From assembly GCA_032622095.1 (NCBI GenBank), contig CP136065.1, forward strand, positions 24,067,141-24,131,140: a stretch of DNA of 64,000 nucleotides, read 5' to 3'. This DNA comes from Siphonodentalium dalli (taxonomy: Eukaryota > Mollusca > Scaphopoda > Gadilida > Siphonodentaliidae). Numbering within the stretch: the first letter of the stretch is position 1; every line of letters begins with the position of its first letter. This document shows positions 34,729-46,049 of the stretch, piece after piece. The notes under the pieces are model-generated. The model saw only the letters and a program-made list of their open reading frames with translations, had not been told where the DNA came from and did not search any database. A program made the position numbers and the translations under genes.

Positions 34729-34739
34729 TTTTTCAACAA

Positions 34740-36520
34740 ATATCGCTTATCATGTAGTAAGAGAAATTGATTTTAGTCTGAATATGATTTTTTAATAATA
34801 TTTACCAATGTTTTTTCTCCAATGTTTACCGTCAAGTTTTTTTTATAAGCTTTTGTATCTTATTCCACTAATTGGACTTTTATCGGTAATTCCACGGTTA
34901 CAGTAATTTTATTTTTTACATAACAACGGTTTTGTTATGAGAAATCTAATTATTGGAGAGTTAATAATAATGAATATATGTACAAAGTAAATCTATTTGG
35001 TCACGTACACTTGTTGATGATAGTTAATTTACATCGCATGAATCCACTTCGAAGGACTTGGGTCCCTTTAAATCATATTCGTTCATGATTTTATATTTGA
35101 AGTAGGAACATAATGATATACTCCACCACGTGTGGAGTTTGTGTTATCTTGGGCGTGTGTAATATATATAGAATATACGAAGCGAGTGGTGTAAATCGCC
35201 AATCCCACGAGTGGATTAAATTTGATATTCAGAAACACTATGCGTATATTTTGTTTATGCCACGATCTTTACAATGCGATGGATAAACACTTTTCCGTTC
35301 AAATTGTATGGAGAAAGTTTAATCCACTCTGCGAAGTTTAATCAACAGTAGGCACGTTTAATCAACAGGTGTTGATTAAATGTAAAATTTAAACAGATGG
35401 CTTTATTTATATAGTAAGATAGGCGATCGTGGTATAAACAGGAAGTAATATACATTTATCACTTTGCTATTCTCATGGGTTCCATGACAATTATGTTTAG
35501 TCCTTCGTTGGTTCGAGTAATAAATATCGCATATTGGAATGGTACACATGAGAATAACCAGCGTCTCTGGATTCTCAAGATATTTTGTAAATGAGACTGC
35601 ACAAGTACCCACCATGCAATAATATGACAAGCGATTTATTAACATCATTACCTGTATAGTTATACAAAAACTAATCAAATATAATTACACATATCTTTTT
35701 CTCTCTCGATTTCCTCAATTCTGACAAGTCATAACACCACCTTAGGTACTTGTTGCTTGTATTTCTCGATAAAGATGTATCGTCAAGTGGCCGAGTCACC
35801 GGCGTAAGAATTCGGAAGGGTTAACATTCCGTGAGCCAATTGTCTCCGGGGCTTCGCGAAATTACACAGTACGTTGTTCGGCCTCTTACGTTTTTATCAT
35901 AAATGCAACACAAGAGACGACGATTGCAGAACGCAACTATCATCTTGGAGACAGGAGTCTCGTAATTTTTCACCCGTCTGTCTTTCCTCATATTTGAAAG
36001 AAATAGCAGTACATGTACCTTTTATTGCAGGCTGCCACATGTTGTATATAATTTAGGGATATATATACCCCGTGACCTAGGAACTCTATATTCTAAACCC
36101 AGTCATCAGTTCGTGTGACCATTAAGATTCTGTATTGGGTCCATGATTGCTTTAATCGAGACAGACCAAAAACTCAATGTACACATTAAATATGAAAAGG
36201 AAATAACTCCGTCAAAATACTTTTGGTTGGGCTTATTGGTACCGGTACATTATCAGATGTAGAGCATTTAAGCAAACTCATAAGATCAGGCAAGTTAGCG
36301 TCCGTGCAGACAAAACATAAAACTGATGATTTCAAATCAATTGACTTTCTTCATTCGACTCATGTTACTGGCGATATTTATATATCATGCAGTTGATGAC
36401 ATTGACACCTTTCTCAACTTCATGGTAACAGTTACTGCTAAGTTATGACTGTGATACAGCGCACTCATGCAGAGAAATTCTATCCAGTCTATTGAATATC
36501 ACGACTCAGAAAGTCAAAAG
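34740..36520. other. Intron 1, no gene recognised
   Basis: This is AT-rich, with no array or supported exon. Around 35330-35385, GTTTAATCAACAG occurs in short tandem form. Confidence 0.35.
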
Positions 36521-36524
36521 AAAA

Positions 36525-37018
36525 ATATGATGACGATGACGATGATGACGATGATGATGATGACGATGATGATAATGATGATGGTGATGGCAATGTTGAT
36601 GCAGGTTATCTTGATGATGGTGGTGACTTAGGGTTGCGTATAATATAGTGATGGATGCTATATACATCTTGACTAGTATATATGAAGCGGCCCACCAACA
36701 CTAGAATCCACCGCTATATTATACGTAACCGTAAGTCACCCTCATCATCACCTACATCAACATTATCATCTCCATCCTCATCAACATCGTCATCTTCATC
36801 CTCATCAACATCGTCATCATCATCACCATCGTATGTATCATCGACGTCATCATCATCGTCATGATCATCATCATCATCATCATTATCATCATCATCATCG
36901 CCATTATCATCACCATCGTCATCATATTTATCATCATCGTCATTATCATCGTCACCATCATCGTCACATCATAATCATCATCGCCATCGTCATCATATTT
37001 ATCATCATCGTCATCTGT
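36525..37018. repeat. Trinucleotide tracts as arms of an inverted repeat
   Basis: GATGATGAC-type repeats at 36525-36630 and ATCATCATC-type repeats at 36735-37018 flank an inverted pair of unique sequence (GTGACTTAGGGTTGCGTATA near 36623 and its complement near 36720, TATACGTAACCGTAAGTCAC). The Ser-rich and His-rich or Asp-rich open frames here are products of the repeat. Confidence 0.8.
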
Positions 37019-37420
37019 GAAGCCATTTTTCATATAAGAACTTCTAAAAGACCCTATATATAACCGTTTATCCCACCGACCGATATGCCAGAGCAATGCC
37101 AATGTGAAACAACATGTAATACAAGTTTCAATATTATCTAATTTATTTCCTACACTACATGTTGCTCCTAATACATTCGACGACAAGCTTATAGGCATTA
37201 GCCGGAAATCTACATAGATTCGTTGTGTGACTTTTATATTAGGACGAAACTGCCAAAATAACTATAACCACAGACAAGGCAAAGCGACGAAAATAAATAT
37301 GCGTGGTCGTATACATGCCAGTGTCGTGAATTAGACAGAACCCGGGGTACAAATACGACCGAAAGCCAAAGCAATAGCTTTCTTCCGAATATTTAAATGA
37401 TCTTAGGAATATTCTAATAT
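37019..37420. other. Intron 1, no gene recognised
   Basis: No structure was identified between the trinucleotide tract and the 37-bp array. Confidence 0.3.
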
Positions 37421-37642
37421 TCTGAAGCCAACACCATTCGAGCGAATGTTCGAATATTCTGAAGCCAACACCATTCGAGCGAATGTTCGAATATTCTGAA
37501 GCCAACACCATTCGAGCGAATGTTCGAATATTCTGAAGCCAACACCATTCGAGCGAATGTTCGAATATTCTGAAGCCAACACCATTCGAGCGAATGTTCG
37601 AATATTCTGAAGCCAACACCATTCGAGCGAATGTTCGAATAT
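37421..37642 (+). repeat. 37-bp minisatellite, 6 exact copies
   Basis: The unit is ATTCTGAAGCCAACACCATT followed by CGAGCGAATGTTCGAAT. All six copies appear identical, implying recent expansion. Each unit contains an inverted pair, ATTCGAGCGAATGTTCGAAT. A repeated minus frame (SEYSNIRSNGVGF) results. It lies in intron 1, about 500 bases from exon 1. Confidence 0.92.
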
Positions 37643-37689
37643 TCGGACTGAACACTAGCATCTTAGTCATGGACATCGCCGTTACCGTC

Positions 37690-37840
37690 ACAGTCAGCAT
37701 CATCAGCATCATCATCAGCATCATCATCATCACAGTCAGCATCAGCGTTTTCATCATCTTCAGCACTGCCATCATCATGATCACTGTCAGTCAGCATCAT
37801 CACCATCATCGTCAGCTTCATCATCATCATTATAATCTCA
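37690..37840 (+). repeat. CAT/CAG-type trinucleotide tract
   Basis: This is an interrupted run of ATCATCAGC and CACCATCATC words. It is simple sequence, with no gene. Confidence 0.75.
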
Positions 37841-38134
37841 CTACATCTGTCTATATTGGTTGATTAACTGACTGATTGATTGATTAATTGAGCATTCGTA
37901 TACGCATCATGTTCACGTATTATATATCATTCTCTGTTGGTATTAATATTATCTTTATTATTATTTATAACCCTTCAGTAAATGGCGAAAACTAAAGATA
38001 TAATAATAATATTGTCCTTGTTTTGTCACGATCACCTTGATACACCATGGTGGCCAATGCGTTCGGTTGATGGTACCTGACTTTAAAATGCGAAAGGTTC
38101 GACATAAATAATTTTTTTAATATTCTGTGCTCAC

Positions 38135-38207
38135 CAGGTATAATATACCATGAGGTAAATATTACAGCGATAATCCACCGCACAACGAAAATCGGACGTA
38201 TATCCAT
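38135..38207 (-). CDS. Exon 1: start codon and signal peptide of the membrane protein
   Basis: ATG at 38207-38205 begins 24 codons and one extra base, ending at a GTGAGC donor (CCTG|GTGAGC). The peptide has a short basic start (MDIRP..VVR), a hydrophobic core (WIIAVIFTSWYII) and a likely cleavage zone at the exon junction, where G joins CT of exon 2 to give Ala. This is typical of a secretory signal on its own short first exon. Phase 1 matches exon 2. The start is chosen because it is the only ATG that gives a signal peptide leading in phase into the splice. No TATA box or other promoter element is asserted upstream. Confidence 0.75.
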
Positions 38208-40544
38208 TTTAATCCAAAAAGATGCATAGCAACATCGAAATAAATATCCCGACTCAATGCTGAGTCGATTCGTTAAAAGCTAAATCACACGAAAAATATA
38301 TCATGTTCGTCCAGGGGATCTGTCATGCTTTAAATTCTACGACTTTGGTGAGAACGCACTGCACGTGTGTATGCAATCAATGTGAGATCAATAGACGTTT
38401 AAACTTTTAAAGATCAACAAACAAAGACGACTCGATGCAATTGGTTATACATTCATTGCAACACATACACTCGACTTGACGCGAGTGAATCAAGATACCC
38501 CAGGGCAATGGCTTAATTTATTTGTGTAACTTGAATATTGTGCCAACAAATTTAATTATTTATCACAATCATTTAATGTTAAAGCTATAAATTTTTTAAC
38601 TCTGTAGAAATTACCACCATAAAATGTATTGAATTTGTTATGGCGTCGTGTTGTTGGAGTCGTGGAAATCGATACTAAAATTGTTCGTTTTCGGACCGAA
38701 AGTTGCTGAATTGTTCTCCAACTATTATTCGAAATTATAGTCTCGAAACATGATCAAGCATATAGGTAAGTGTTCCGAACACAGCTAGAAATCTTTCTAA
38801 AAGTAACCTCATCATAACAGTTGATGATCGCCGTGGCACTGCATGGGAGTTATCTCTCATCTGTGTTCAAGACTATATATATGAAATAAATGTCGGTGAT
38901 CAGACATGTACGTGTACATTACAAGTTTAGAGAAATTCGAGTTCCATATAGATTAATAAGTCGACGATTCATAACCCTGTATCATTTATATTGTACGAAT
39001 ATCAACAAGTATTTATAAAATCCGATCACAGGAAATCCCATGCGGTAGCGAATTGTCTTCCGTTATCGTACTCGAAATTTTACTATTTTGTAAGTTACGC
39101 GTGTATAAGTTTTATAGTACAGAGTCCAGGACCAATATGGACCAGCCATCGTTTGTGTTTGTTTAAATATATCTCATTTTAATATAATATTACAAGCGGA
39201 ATCGGGGCACACATTTTTAAATACTTAAATCCACCTTCGTCCCTCCCTAAGCCACCGCTGATTTTCCAGCGGTTCTATAGGTCGAATTCGTCTTGAATAA
39301 TGTACGATTGTACGGTATAGATAGTTTGAGCAATGAGTCAACAACAGAAACAAAGAGTAAACTGCTATATATGCTGGAAGAACAGACGGACCAAACTTGC
39401 ATTCGCACACTCAGTACATTCAGTCGTATCAGATACAATGTTAAATATTTATACATAATGTGCAAGTTGATCAACGATGTGAAATTCCGTAAGCTACAAA
39501 GGCGGCCACCAGATGTATTCATACTGCGCATATCATAAATTGGGGGCCACGGTGGTTCACGAAATTGAATCAAAGATCCCATACCAGAAACAGTATGTCA
39601 CGGTCGGTCGCATGCATTGTTAGCATTTCCTGATACACTTTGACCCACAAGCAAGCATTATGAGCTTACAATACCTTCAATATACATGTTCTTTTCTTCT
39701 CAGAAACCATATCACAATTTATATTGTCTTCTGTAAAATGTTGTGTAATATATTCAATGTCTCATTAGGAGGCAATATAGACATACATATATTACCATGT
39801 ATAATTTGCACGACCAACTGTATACAACAGCGTCTGATGATCACACGAAATTCCGAATAACACAGGGCGAACGGCCAAAAAAGAAATCAGGACCATGAGG
39901 TCTACAAGAAGCCCGAAATAACACAAGAACCGCGGACCAAATGTTAACACCCCTGGCCAAGTGGTCATGCTAATTTGCTATAATGCTGATGTGTCATGTT
40001 GGATTTCTATGATGTTGTTAGGACAAACTGATGCTGTTAAGAAAAAGTGCCATTATTTGTTGTAAATTTTCGCGGTGTTTCGATAATCTGAACATATATC
40101 CAGGAAAGGGCATTAGGTATTTCGCACATTTATTATTATTTTATTATTATGGTTTAATACTGGTTGTATTAGTTGTTGCAAATCGAATATAATCAAGATT
40201 GGCTATTCACATCGTTCTGCAAACACCAGCGCAGCCATTAAAAAAATATATACATGTTCTTGAATGTGTCATACTAACACTGTTTATTTTTCTTAAATCG
40301 CTACGATTAGCCAAACACCGCGCGAAAATTACAACTGAAGAAAAACTAACGGTACTTTTTAGTAACGGCATCAGTTTGCCCTATGCCAACATCATAGCAA
40401 TTCAGCAAGACCCTCACAATCAAAACAGACTTGCTTGACCACTTGACCAGGGGTGGTTAATATAAATCAAGTTTCTTGTGGACAATGTTTCCGGAGCTAT
40501 TGTGTTCTCCCAGGTGTTGCAGGCACATGATCGGGATTTGTTTT
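38208..40544. other. 5' flank of the membrane-protein gene; no gene recognised
   Basis: The 5' untranslated region and promoter of the membrane-protein gene should lie in the first part of this stretch, on the minus strand. I see no TATA box or CpG-rich block that would place the start site. Short frames at 39225-39582 and 40199-40438 have no homology. Confidence 0.35.
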
Positions 40545-40550
40545 GGTGCT

Positions 40551-41010
40551 GGTCGCCCAGTGTGTGATCGTTGGTAGCATTAACACTTGATGTTAGACGT
40601 GCATGGTCGCCCAGTGTGTACTCGTTGGTAGCATTAACACTTGATGTTAGACGTGAATGGTCGCCCAGTGTGTACTCGTTGGTAGCATTAACGCCTGCCG
40701 TCAGACGTGCATGGTCGCCAGTGTGTGATCGTTGGTAGCATTAACGCCCGACGTTAGACGCTCATGGTCGCCCAGTGTGTACTCGTTGGTAGCATTAACG
40801 CCTGCCGTCAGACTGGACTAGATACTGGCTCTATGACGCTCCGACGCTCTGCTCTGTTCGCAGTCATGACGGCGTGCATAGTGTAACGACGTAGCCTCAT
40901 AGAGCCAGCGTCTAGTCCACCGTCAGACGTACATGGTCGCCAGTGTGTGATCACTGGTAAAATTAACGCCTGACGTTAGACGTGCATGGTCGCCCAGTGT
41001 GTGATCGTTA
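40551..41010 (+). repeat. 54-bp minisatellite, 7 copies, interrupted
   Basis: The unit begins GGTCGCCCAGTGTGTACTCG and continues TTGGTAGCATTAACACTTGATGTTAGACGTGCAT with substitutions between copies. The copies at 40551, 40605 and 40659 are regular. The array is then split by a hairpin at 40813-40919 and resumes to about 41010. Confidence 0.88.
40813..40919. mobile_element. 107-bp hairpin MITE inserted in a minisatellite
   Basis: The arms start CTGGACTAGATACTGGCTCT and end with the complement AGAGCCAGCGTCTAGTCCA. The array word CCGTCAGA occurs on both sides (40805-40812 and 40920-40927), while neighbouring units carry it once (GCCGTCAGACGTGCATGG). This gives an exact 8-bp target duplication with a natural empty site. 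The 8-bp size suggests hAT-type transposition (inference). Confidence 0.85.
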
Positions 41011-42650
41011 GATGTTCTCGGTCTGAGCATAGGTAATTAGAGCGGGGACGACAAACTTTATAATTGGCGTGGCCTCTTATATCATAAAGGTATCTTCTAA
41101 CGTCAATCCACAGCAATGCCTGTGTTGCTAAAAGAGACGCTTTTAAGGTTGGTTACCAATACATATTCTTTGTATATTGTTGTTTGAAAAGCAAAATTAA
41201 TTCTACCCATTGATAAGTGACGATTGTATGAAACACATTTGGCGCTAATGCCATCATACGAGCTGGCTTTCAAATCGATCATTAATGGCTGTGTTGATAC
41301 TAATAAGTTTATGTGAATAGAATACTATCAACGTTCGTCAAATGAAAGGCTTGACAGTACGTGTAGTTCACCAATACTTTCTTGAAGCTTTTAGATTGGT
41401 TTCACGGATCGCTTTAGAAGTACCCGTGTATGGATTCCTTCAGTCATTCTTCTCAAGAGGATTGAACCATAATAAATGCGCTTTGTCAATTGTCGCTATT
41501 TCACTCTGGTCATGTCGAGTGATGTAAAGGGACATCTTCTGAATTGATTTCACGGCTCGTTGGTGAATGGTCGAACAGCTTCATGTGAAAGTTGTATAAT
41601 AACCACATTATTGTTCTCAGTCAATATTGAAACAGGTCTGGCATAGTTTGAAAAGTCAGTCCCTTTTAAAAGATATACAATTAGATCCATTCGTTTTCGA
41701 TATCGCGATCTAGGAGGTTCAGTCTTGAAAGATGCATGATGAATCATACAATCAGGTCACGTGATTACGTCGGGTTTTTTTTTAGGGGGGGGGATTATTA
41801 TTATTAGTTAGCTCATAATGTAGGTTCCCTAACCGGATATAAACAAAATTTGTTAAAATTCATCATGTTTGTTTTATATTCTCTCTCCCCATTTACATAT
41901 ATATCAAACGGTCACAGCTCATTTATGAATATGAACATGGCCCACATATTGTGGATGGGTGATATACATACATGTAGATGGACACATACACTAAATACCG
42001 ATGTACACTTTTTGTTTACCCTCGAAATATATCCCGAAGTCGTAGCAATTTTCAAATATTCGCACAGACGTGATAACTGTTCTTTATTCTTACCATATCA
42101 GGAATAGAACAAAAAGGGAACTCTCTTTATTATTAAGTTGTGCTCAAGGAAAATAGCTGAGCGACAAATAAAAAATTCAAAGTTCTAAAACTTTAATACT
42201 TTTAAAAGTGATACACGTATAGATCGACCTCTATTAATCACCAGAATATGACAAATGCTAGTATAATTTATAATGAGGCTTGAAACCGCCGAGTGCCTAT
42301 ATAGAACAAGCTTCAAACGGCAGAGACATGGACCAGAAACACATTAACGCGTTAACGATATTTTCCGTAGTTTTCCATGCTCCTCCTAAAATATTACCCC
42401 CCCCCCAATATTTTCCTGAGACATCAATATATATACACAGATCGACACAAGTGTGTTAGTGGGTTGGTCGATACGGTGGGAGTGCCAGCACGAATGTCAA
42501 CGTCGTTCGATTCCACACAATACCATATGTGTGGAATCGCTTGAAGAGTATGATACGATCCAAGTCGACGAAATGGTGTTTTTCACAAGAAATTTGAGAC
42601 TGGTGATAAATTTCCCGGCCCATAGGGCCTATGTGTCACGCTTAATAGAT
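41011..42650. other. Intergenic, no gene recognised
   Basis: There are poly-G and poly-C runs near 41785 and 42400. Near 42455-42520, TTAGTGGGTTGGTCGATACGG and CGTCGTTCGATTCC resemble Pol III A and B boxes, a possible SINE head, not a supported tRNA. Confidence 0.35.
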
Positions 42651-42651
42651 A

Positions 42652-43012
42652 GGTAAAACCGCATGAGTGTCTGGATTTTGACGATATTATCGCACGAGAT
42701 TTGTTGGCGGAGCGATACCTCGAGTCCCGCACTCCCGCACGAGAGGTATCGCGTTCCACCAACAAATCGAGTGCGATCATTCGTCAAAATCCAGACACAT
42801 ATGCAGTTCTATTTTTATTACATATCTCCGTATCATAGTAAGTTGACTCACAATCGTACATCTCCGGTACAGAAAATGTGAATTTAAATTGAGCTTTAAC
42901 ACTGAATGAAATAGTTCCGTCGACAGATTGCACTATAGTGCGATTCTGAGAATTATCACACGCTTGGAAACTCGTGCGATCATGCGAATTACGTTGATAG
43001 ATATGTAATAGT
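42652..43012 (+). mobile_element. Hairpin-bearing repeat family D, copy 2 (short form)
   Basis: It matches 14692-15270 but lacks about 230 internal bases, with the junction at GAGCTTTAAC|ACTGAATGAAAT. The hairpin at 42652-42810 is conserved, although its loop is shorter and reads CCCGCACTCCCGCACGAG. It is therefore an internally deleted derivative, or copy 1 carries an insertion. Confidence 0.75.
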
Positions 43013-43424
43013 ATAAGTATGTACATGGTTTGGTCAAACACATGCACGTGGACTATCCTCAGTGATGATATCAAGAGGATATAAAGTAGAGAATTTCATT
43101 TTAATCTTAAACAATTTGGAGATATTCGGGTTTATATATTTTGTATTCTTATATGTTGATACGTTTGGTGTGTAATTCACCTGTATATGAATCGTTTTCT
43201 TCGCATAAAATATATATATACCTATACTGCATTCGATCGCCGGTATACATCATATATACAGGCAACAAGACATATTATGGACTTGTTCGGGTGCGTGAAA
43301 TTGATAAGTTATTGCGGGCGCTATACGCCAACCTGGGGATGTAGCATTCTACTAACATCGCCGAAAATTTAAACGAAATCGGTCATACTAATCAATAGAA
43401 AACATCGGCTGTACTACGTTCAAT
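43013..43424. other. Intergenic, no gene recognised
   Basis: Two overlapping short frames at 43141-43372 lack homology. No repeat of note was seen. Confidence 0.3.
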
Positions 43425-43639
43425 TATAAATATTTACATCTCGATTCGGGACGCAACTATCGGCGATAAACTAACACAAATGATTTCGCCATCGAGAGTC
43501 ATTGCATTTAATTAAATATAAGAATGACGGTGATTGTTGTCAATTTTGATTAATAATCGTAAAACATATAACTACTTTGAGGAAGATTGTTCTCAATTTC
43601 TATTTGATCACCATACCGGAGTGTTTCACACCACTTTAA
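43425..43639 (+). mobile_element. TTAA-ended repeat, family P5 copy 2
   Basis: This is the reverse complement of 29682-29905, ending CCGGAGTGTTTCACACCACT then TTAA at 43636-43639. It abuts a decayed P1 MITE that begins directly after the TTAA. Confidence 0.7.
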
Positions 43640-43815
43640 CGATCCTGAGCCTCGCATATATAAGAGTATAAGAGATTGCACTAGCTTACAATTAAGGTCA
43701 GGGTAAATATTGTTAGGCCAATGTATTCTCTTATATGTGTGAGGCTCCTATGCGGATCCCTATGGGAGACTCGCATATATTAGAGAATGCATTGGCACGT
43801 TTTAGCAAAAAATCA
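43640..43815. mobile_element. Decayed P1-type MITE
   Basis: It retains the internal hairpins (GCCTCGCATATATAAGAG, CCAATGTATTCTCTTATATG, ATATTAGAGAATGCATTGGC) and a weak right end (AATCAGAAAGC). The left terminal repeat is missing. It most resembles the variant at 19397-19635. Confidence 0.65.
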
Positions 43816-44280
43816 GAAAGCTCCAGTCAATAGGTCTTATTTGAACACTGCATACCACAACGTTGGGAGTATACACTTATATACCCGGTATTGAGCCACG
43901 AACAACGAGAACTACCGAATTATGATCCTTTATCGAGGTAATTGCTGGGTTTCCATTTTCAATAAGTCACGAAACATTCGCCACAAAAGCCTTTCTTTAA
44001 ATTTACCTTGGTGCAAGAGACCGTAGTTTATATAAGTTAATGCACACACAACCGCGTTGACGCAATGAAATCAAACAATGACATGACATTTGTGCTCGTG
44101 TCATGAAAATTCACTAAACAAATTCGAAAATAAAGGTTTGAACCCATAAGAGAAAATTAATACTAATGGCTTGACGGTGCCTTGCCCCTGCGCGCTACCC
44201 CGGAGAGCGCCGATAGCAACGGAAACTCGAGCCAGATATGTCAGATATAAGCCACGTGAAGCACGATTCAATTTCTGGTC
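43816..44280. other. Intergenic, no gene recognised
   Basis: Nothing was identified between the decayed P1 element and family B copy 2. Confidence 0.3.
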
Positions 44281-44520
44281 TAAACTATAGTTAAACGGGC
44301 ATGGCTCATTCGAGCTTCTAAATTTTGTCTACATAATTTGGAAGGAGGTATAAGATAGGTTGACAAATACGCGAGATATTCATATACCGGCTTTATATCC
44401 TCTGAACATTATTTGCTATGGTCACTACCATTTTCCGTCTTTTCAATATTTTGCACAGAAGTGAAACATACGCTCTTTAATTCTATCATATCAGGAATAG
44501 ACTAACACGGAACGTTCAAC
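44281..44520 (+). repeat. Dispersed repeat family B, copy 2
   Basis: It matches 22386-22600, with an extra insertion of about 25 bases (ACAAATACGCGAGATATTC) relative to copy 1. Unclassified. Confidence 0.7.
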
Positions 44521-44658
44521 GTTGTTACATTTTATGACTTCTTTCTGTGACATATAATGCCCGTAGAAAGATATTTATCGACCTATTTCGACACCAGAAT
44601 TTTTTTTAAAGCAAATATTATTAGGCGTAATTTTTGGATCGCAAACAGCCATGTGGCT

Positions 44659-45236
44659 TTAAAGGGGTACTGTACCCAAATGTTGTTGTTGGTTTCTTTA
44701 GTCTCTGAGTTGTAGAATAAGGTAACCTGATTTCAATTCTTTGAAAGTCTGTTGAGGACGAAGTTATGTTACGGATGGAAGATTAGCCGGAATGCGAAAA
44801 TACCAATTGTCGTTGTCGAGTAATTTTTTGACAGTTTTCAAGCAAATGTATCAAATAAATGTTATGTTATATGCATACTAGTCCCATATACTCATTAAGT
44901 CATTGTATAGTCACTAGTCTGTGAGTGGCTTGAGTTTACGCCCCGGTTCAACATAATTTTTTTTACACGATCATGTGTGCTACGCTTTACTCAATCCACT
45001 ATCCGTAAATTATTTTGATTACGTCTTGTACACGGAAATTCGTAATTTAATTTATGGCTCCAGCCATAAATTAAATATATATCAAATTATTAACTTTGAT
45101 TTTAAGATAACCTATTAACCTGAACGTTTACAGAATACATCATCGACTCAAATTACTTAGTTTTCTATACATTATCGATATTAGATCGTTGTTATCACCG
45201 GGAATTTATTGAAAATGGCGTATAGTACCCCTTTAA
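44659..45236 (+). mobile_element. TTAA-flanked element, family P4, complete
   Basis: It runs from TTAAAGGGGTACTGTACCCA to GGCGTATAGTACCCCTTTAA. TTAA is present at both ends and the terminal inverted repeat is about 12-16 bases (AAGGGGTACTGTAC). It has no transposase frame. A copy in the opposite orientation is at 49687-50277. It carries the uninterrupted TTAA site (45115-45118) that is occupied by the palindrome in the copy at 16680-17420. Confidence 0.85.
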
Positions 45237-45388
45237 TAGATGCATATATTTTTAAAGATCTACGGTTCGATTTGACACCTGACAAGTCAAACTCTGTTGA
45301 GTTAATTTATAACTTATACCAGACAAAAGAAAACACTACATTAGTCACCAGCATTTGTATGGCACCGCGGAATCGCCAAAATCCGCAC

Positions 45389-45500
45389 AAGCACCCGGCA
45401 CTATAAGTGAGACGGCAAGCACCCAACACTAAGTGAGACGGCAAGCATCCAGCACTAAGTGAGACGGCAAGCACCCAGCACTAATAAGTGAAACGGCAAG
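45389..45500 (+). repeat. Minisatellite of about 27-30 bp, 4 copies
   Basis: The units resemble AAGCACCCAGCACTAAGTGA followed by GACGGC, with small indels. It is a short array next to the P4 element. Confidence 0.75.
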
Positions 45501-46049
45501 TTCAATCTATTGGAGAACTCATCGTCGTATAATGATGCAAATTAATTACAATTCAAATACATGTACACTAAATGGGATATTTCATGGCACATGCGCGATA
45601 TACATTTACATATATATAGGTATAGAGTAGTTTTTTTATCGCAGGTGAATGGGGGAAGTCACTGGTGGATCACACACCGCGCATGCCCATGCACGACAAG
45701 ACCGTAGGAATGTCGTCCCATATCGTAGCGATCAAGCAATGTTTGATTTTTACCAGAAAAATCGTGGCGTTTCATTGGCAACACACACAAACAGCAAATT
45801 CAACCAAGTGTACTTCTTCAAATGAGACACTTAATTGAGCTGAGGCAGGAGAGGGATTGTTTATTTGATGTTTCTGCAGTAAGAGCGGACGGACGACGGA
45901 CGCCAGCCCATGGCTATCTCAAACTTGACTTTCAAGTTGAGCTTAAAATGTTTGAGTTATCGCAGCATGCGTGAATTCCAAGTCGAAAAGGGGCCATAAT
46001 AACTCCATAAATAATAAACTCCATACTGTAGGAATTCAATTGATGCGTA
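45501..46049. other. Intergenic, no gene recognised
   Basis: No array, hairpin or gene was identified. Confidence 0.3.

Larger units (their letters stand above)
6423..38207 (-). other. Gene span: seven-exon single-pass membrane protein
   Basis: Exons were joined by eye from splice borders and phase. Intron phases in order are 1, 2, 1, 1, 0, 1, and every donor phase equals the next acceptor phase, which random open frames would not do. The deduced protein is 455 residues to the end of exon 7 (467 if exon 7 is read through to its in-frame stop at 6384). Layout: signal peptide about 1-25; ectodomain with ten Cys (29, 77, 105, 133, 147, 158, 172, 186, 217, 236) and N-glycosylation sequons at Asn148 and Asn253; Thr/Pro stalk 259-300; membrane helix about 301-321; Cys-rich juxtamembrane 322-330; charged tail. 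The opening module (C-x-FP, then G-x-W) and the later C-P-F-G module resemble invertebrate receptor-like proteins of unknown function (DUF7042-7045 type), a tentative match from memory. Introns range from about 1.8 to 12 kb and are filled with repeats. Role unknown; a cell-surface location is inferred. Confidence 0.8.

Noticed and set aside
42450-42525. Possible tRNA-like segment (TTAGTGGGTTGGTC ... GTTCGATTCC)
   Set aside because: Box-like words are present, but the arms do not pair as a tRNA. At most this is a SINE fragment.
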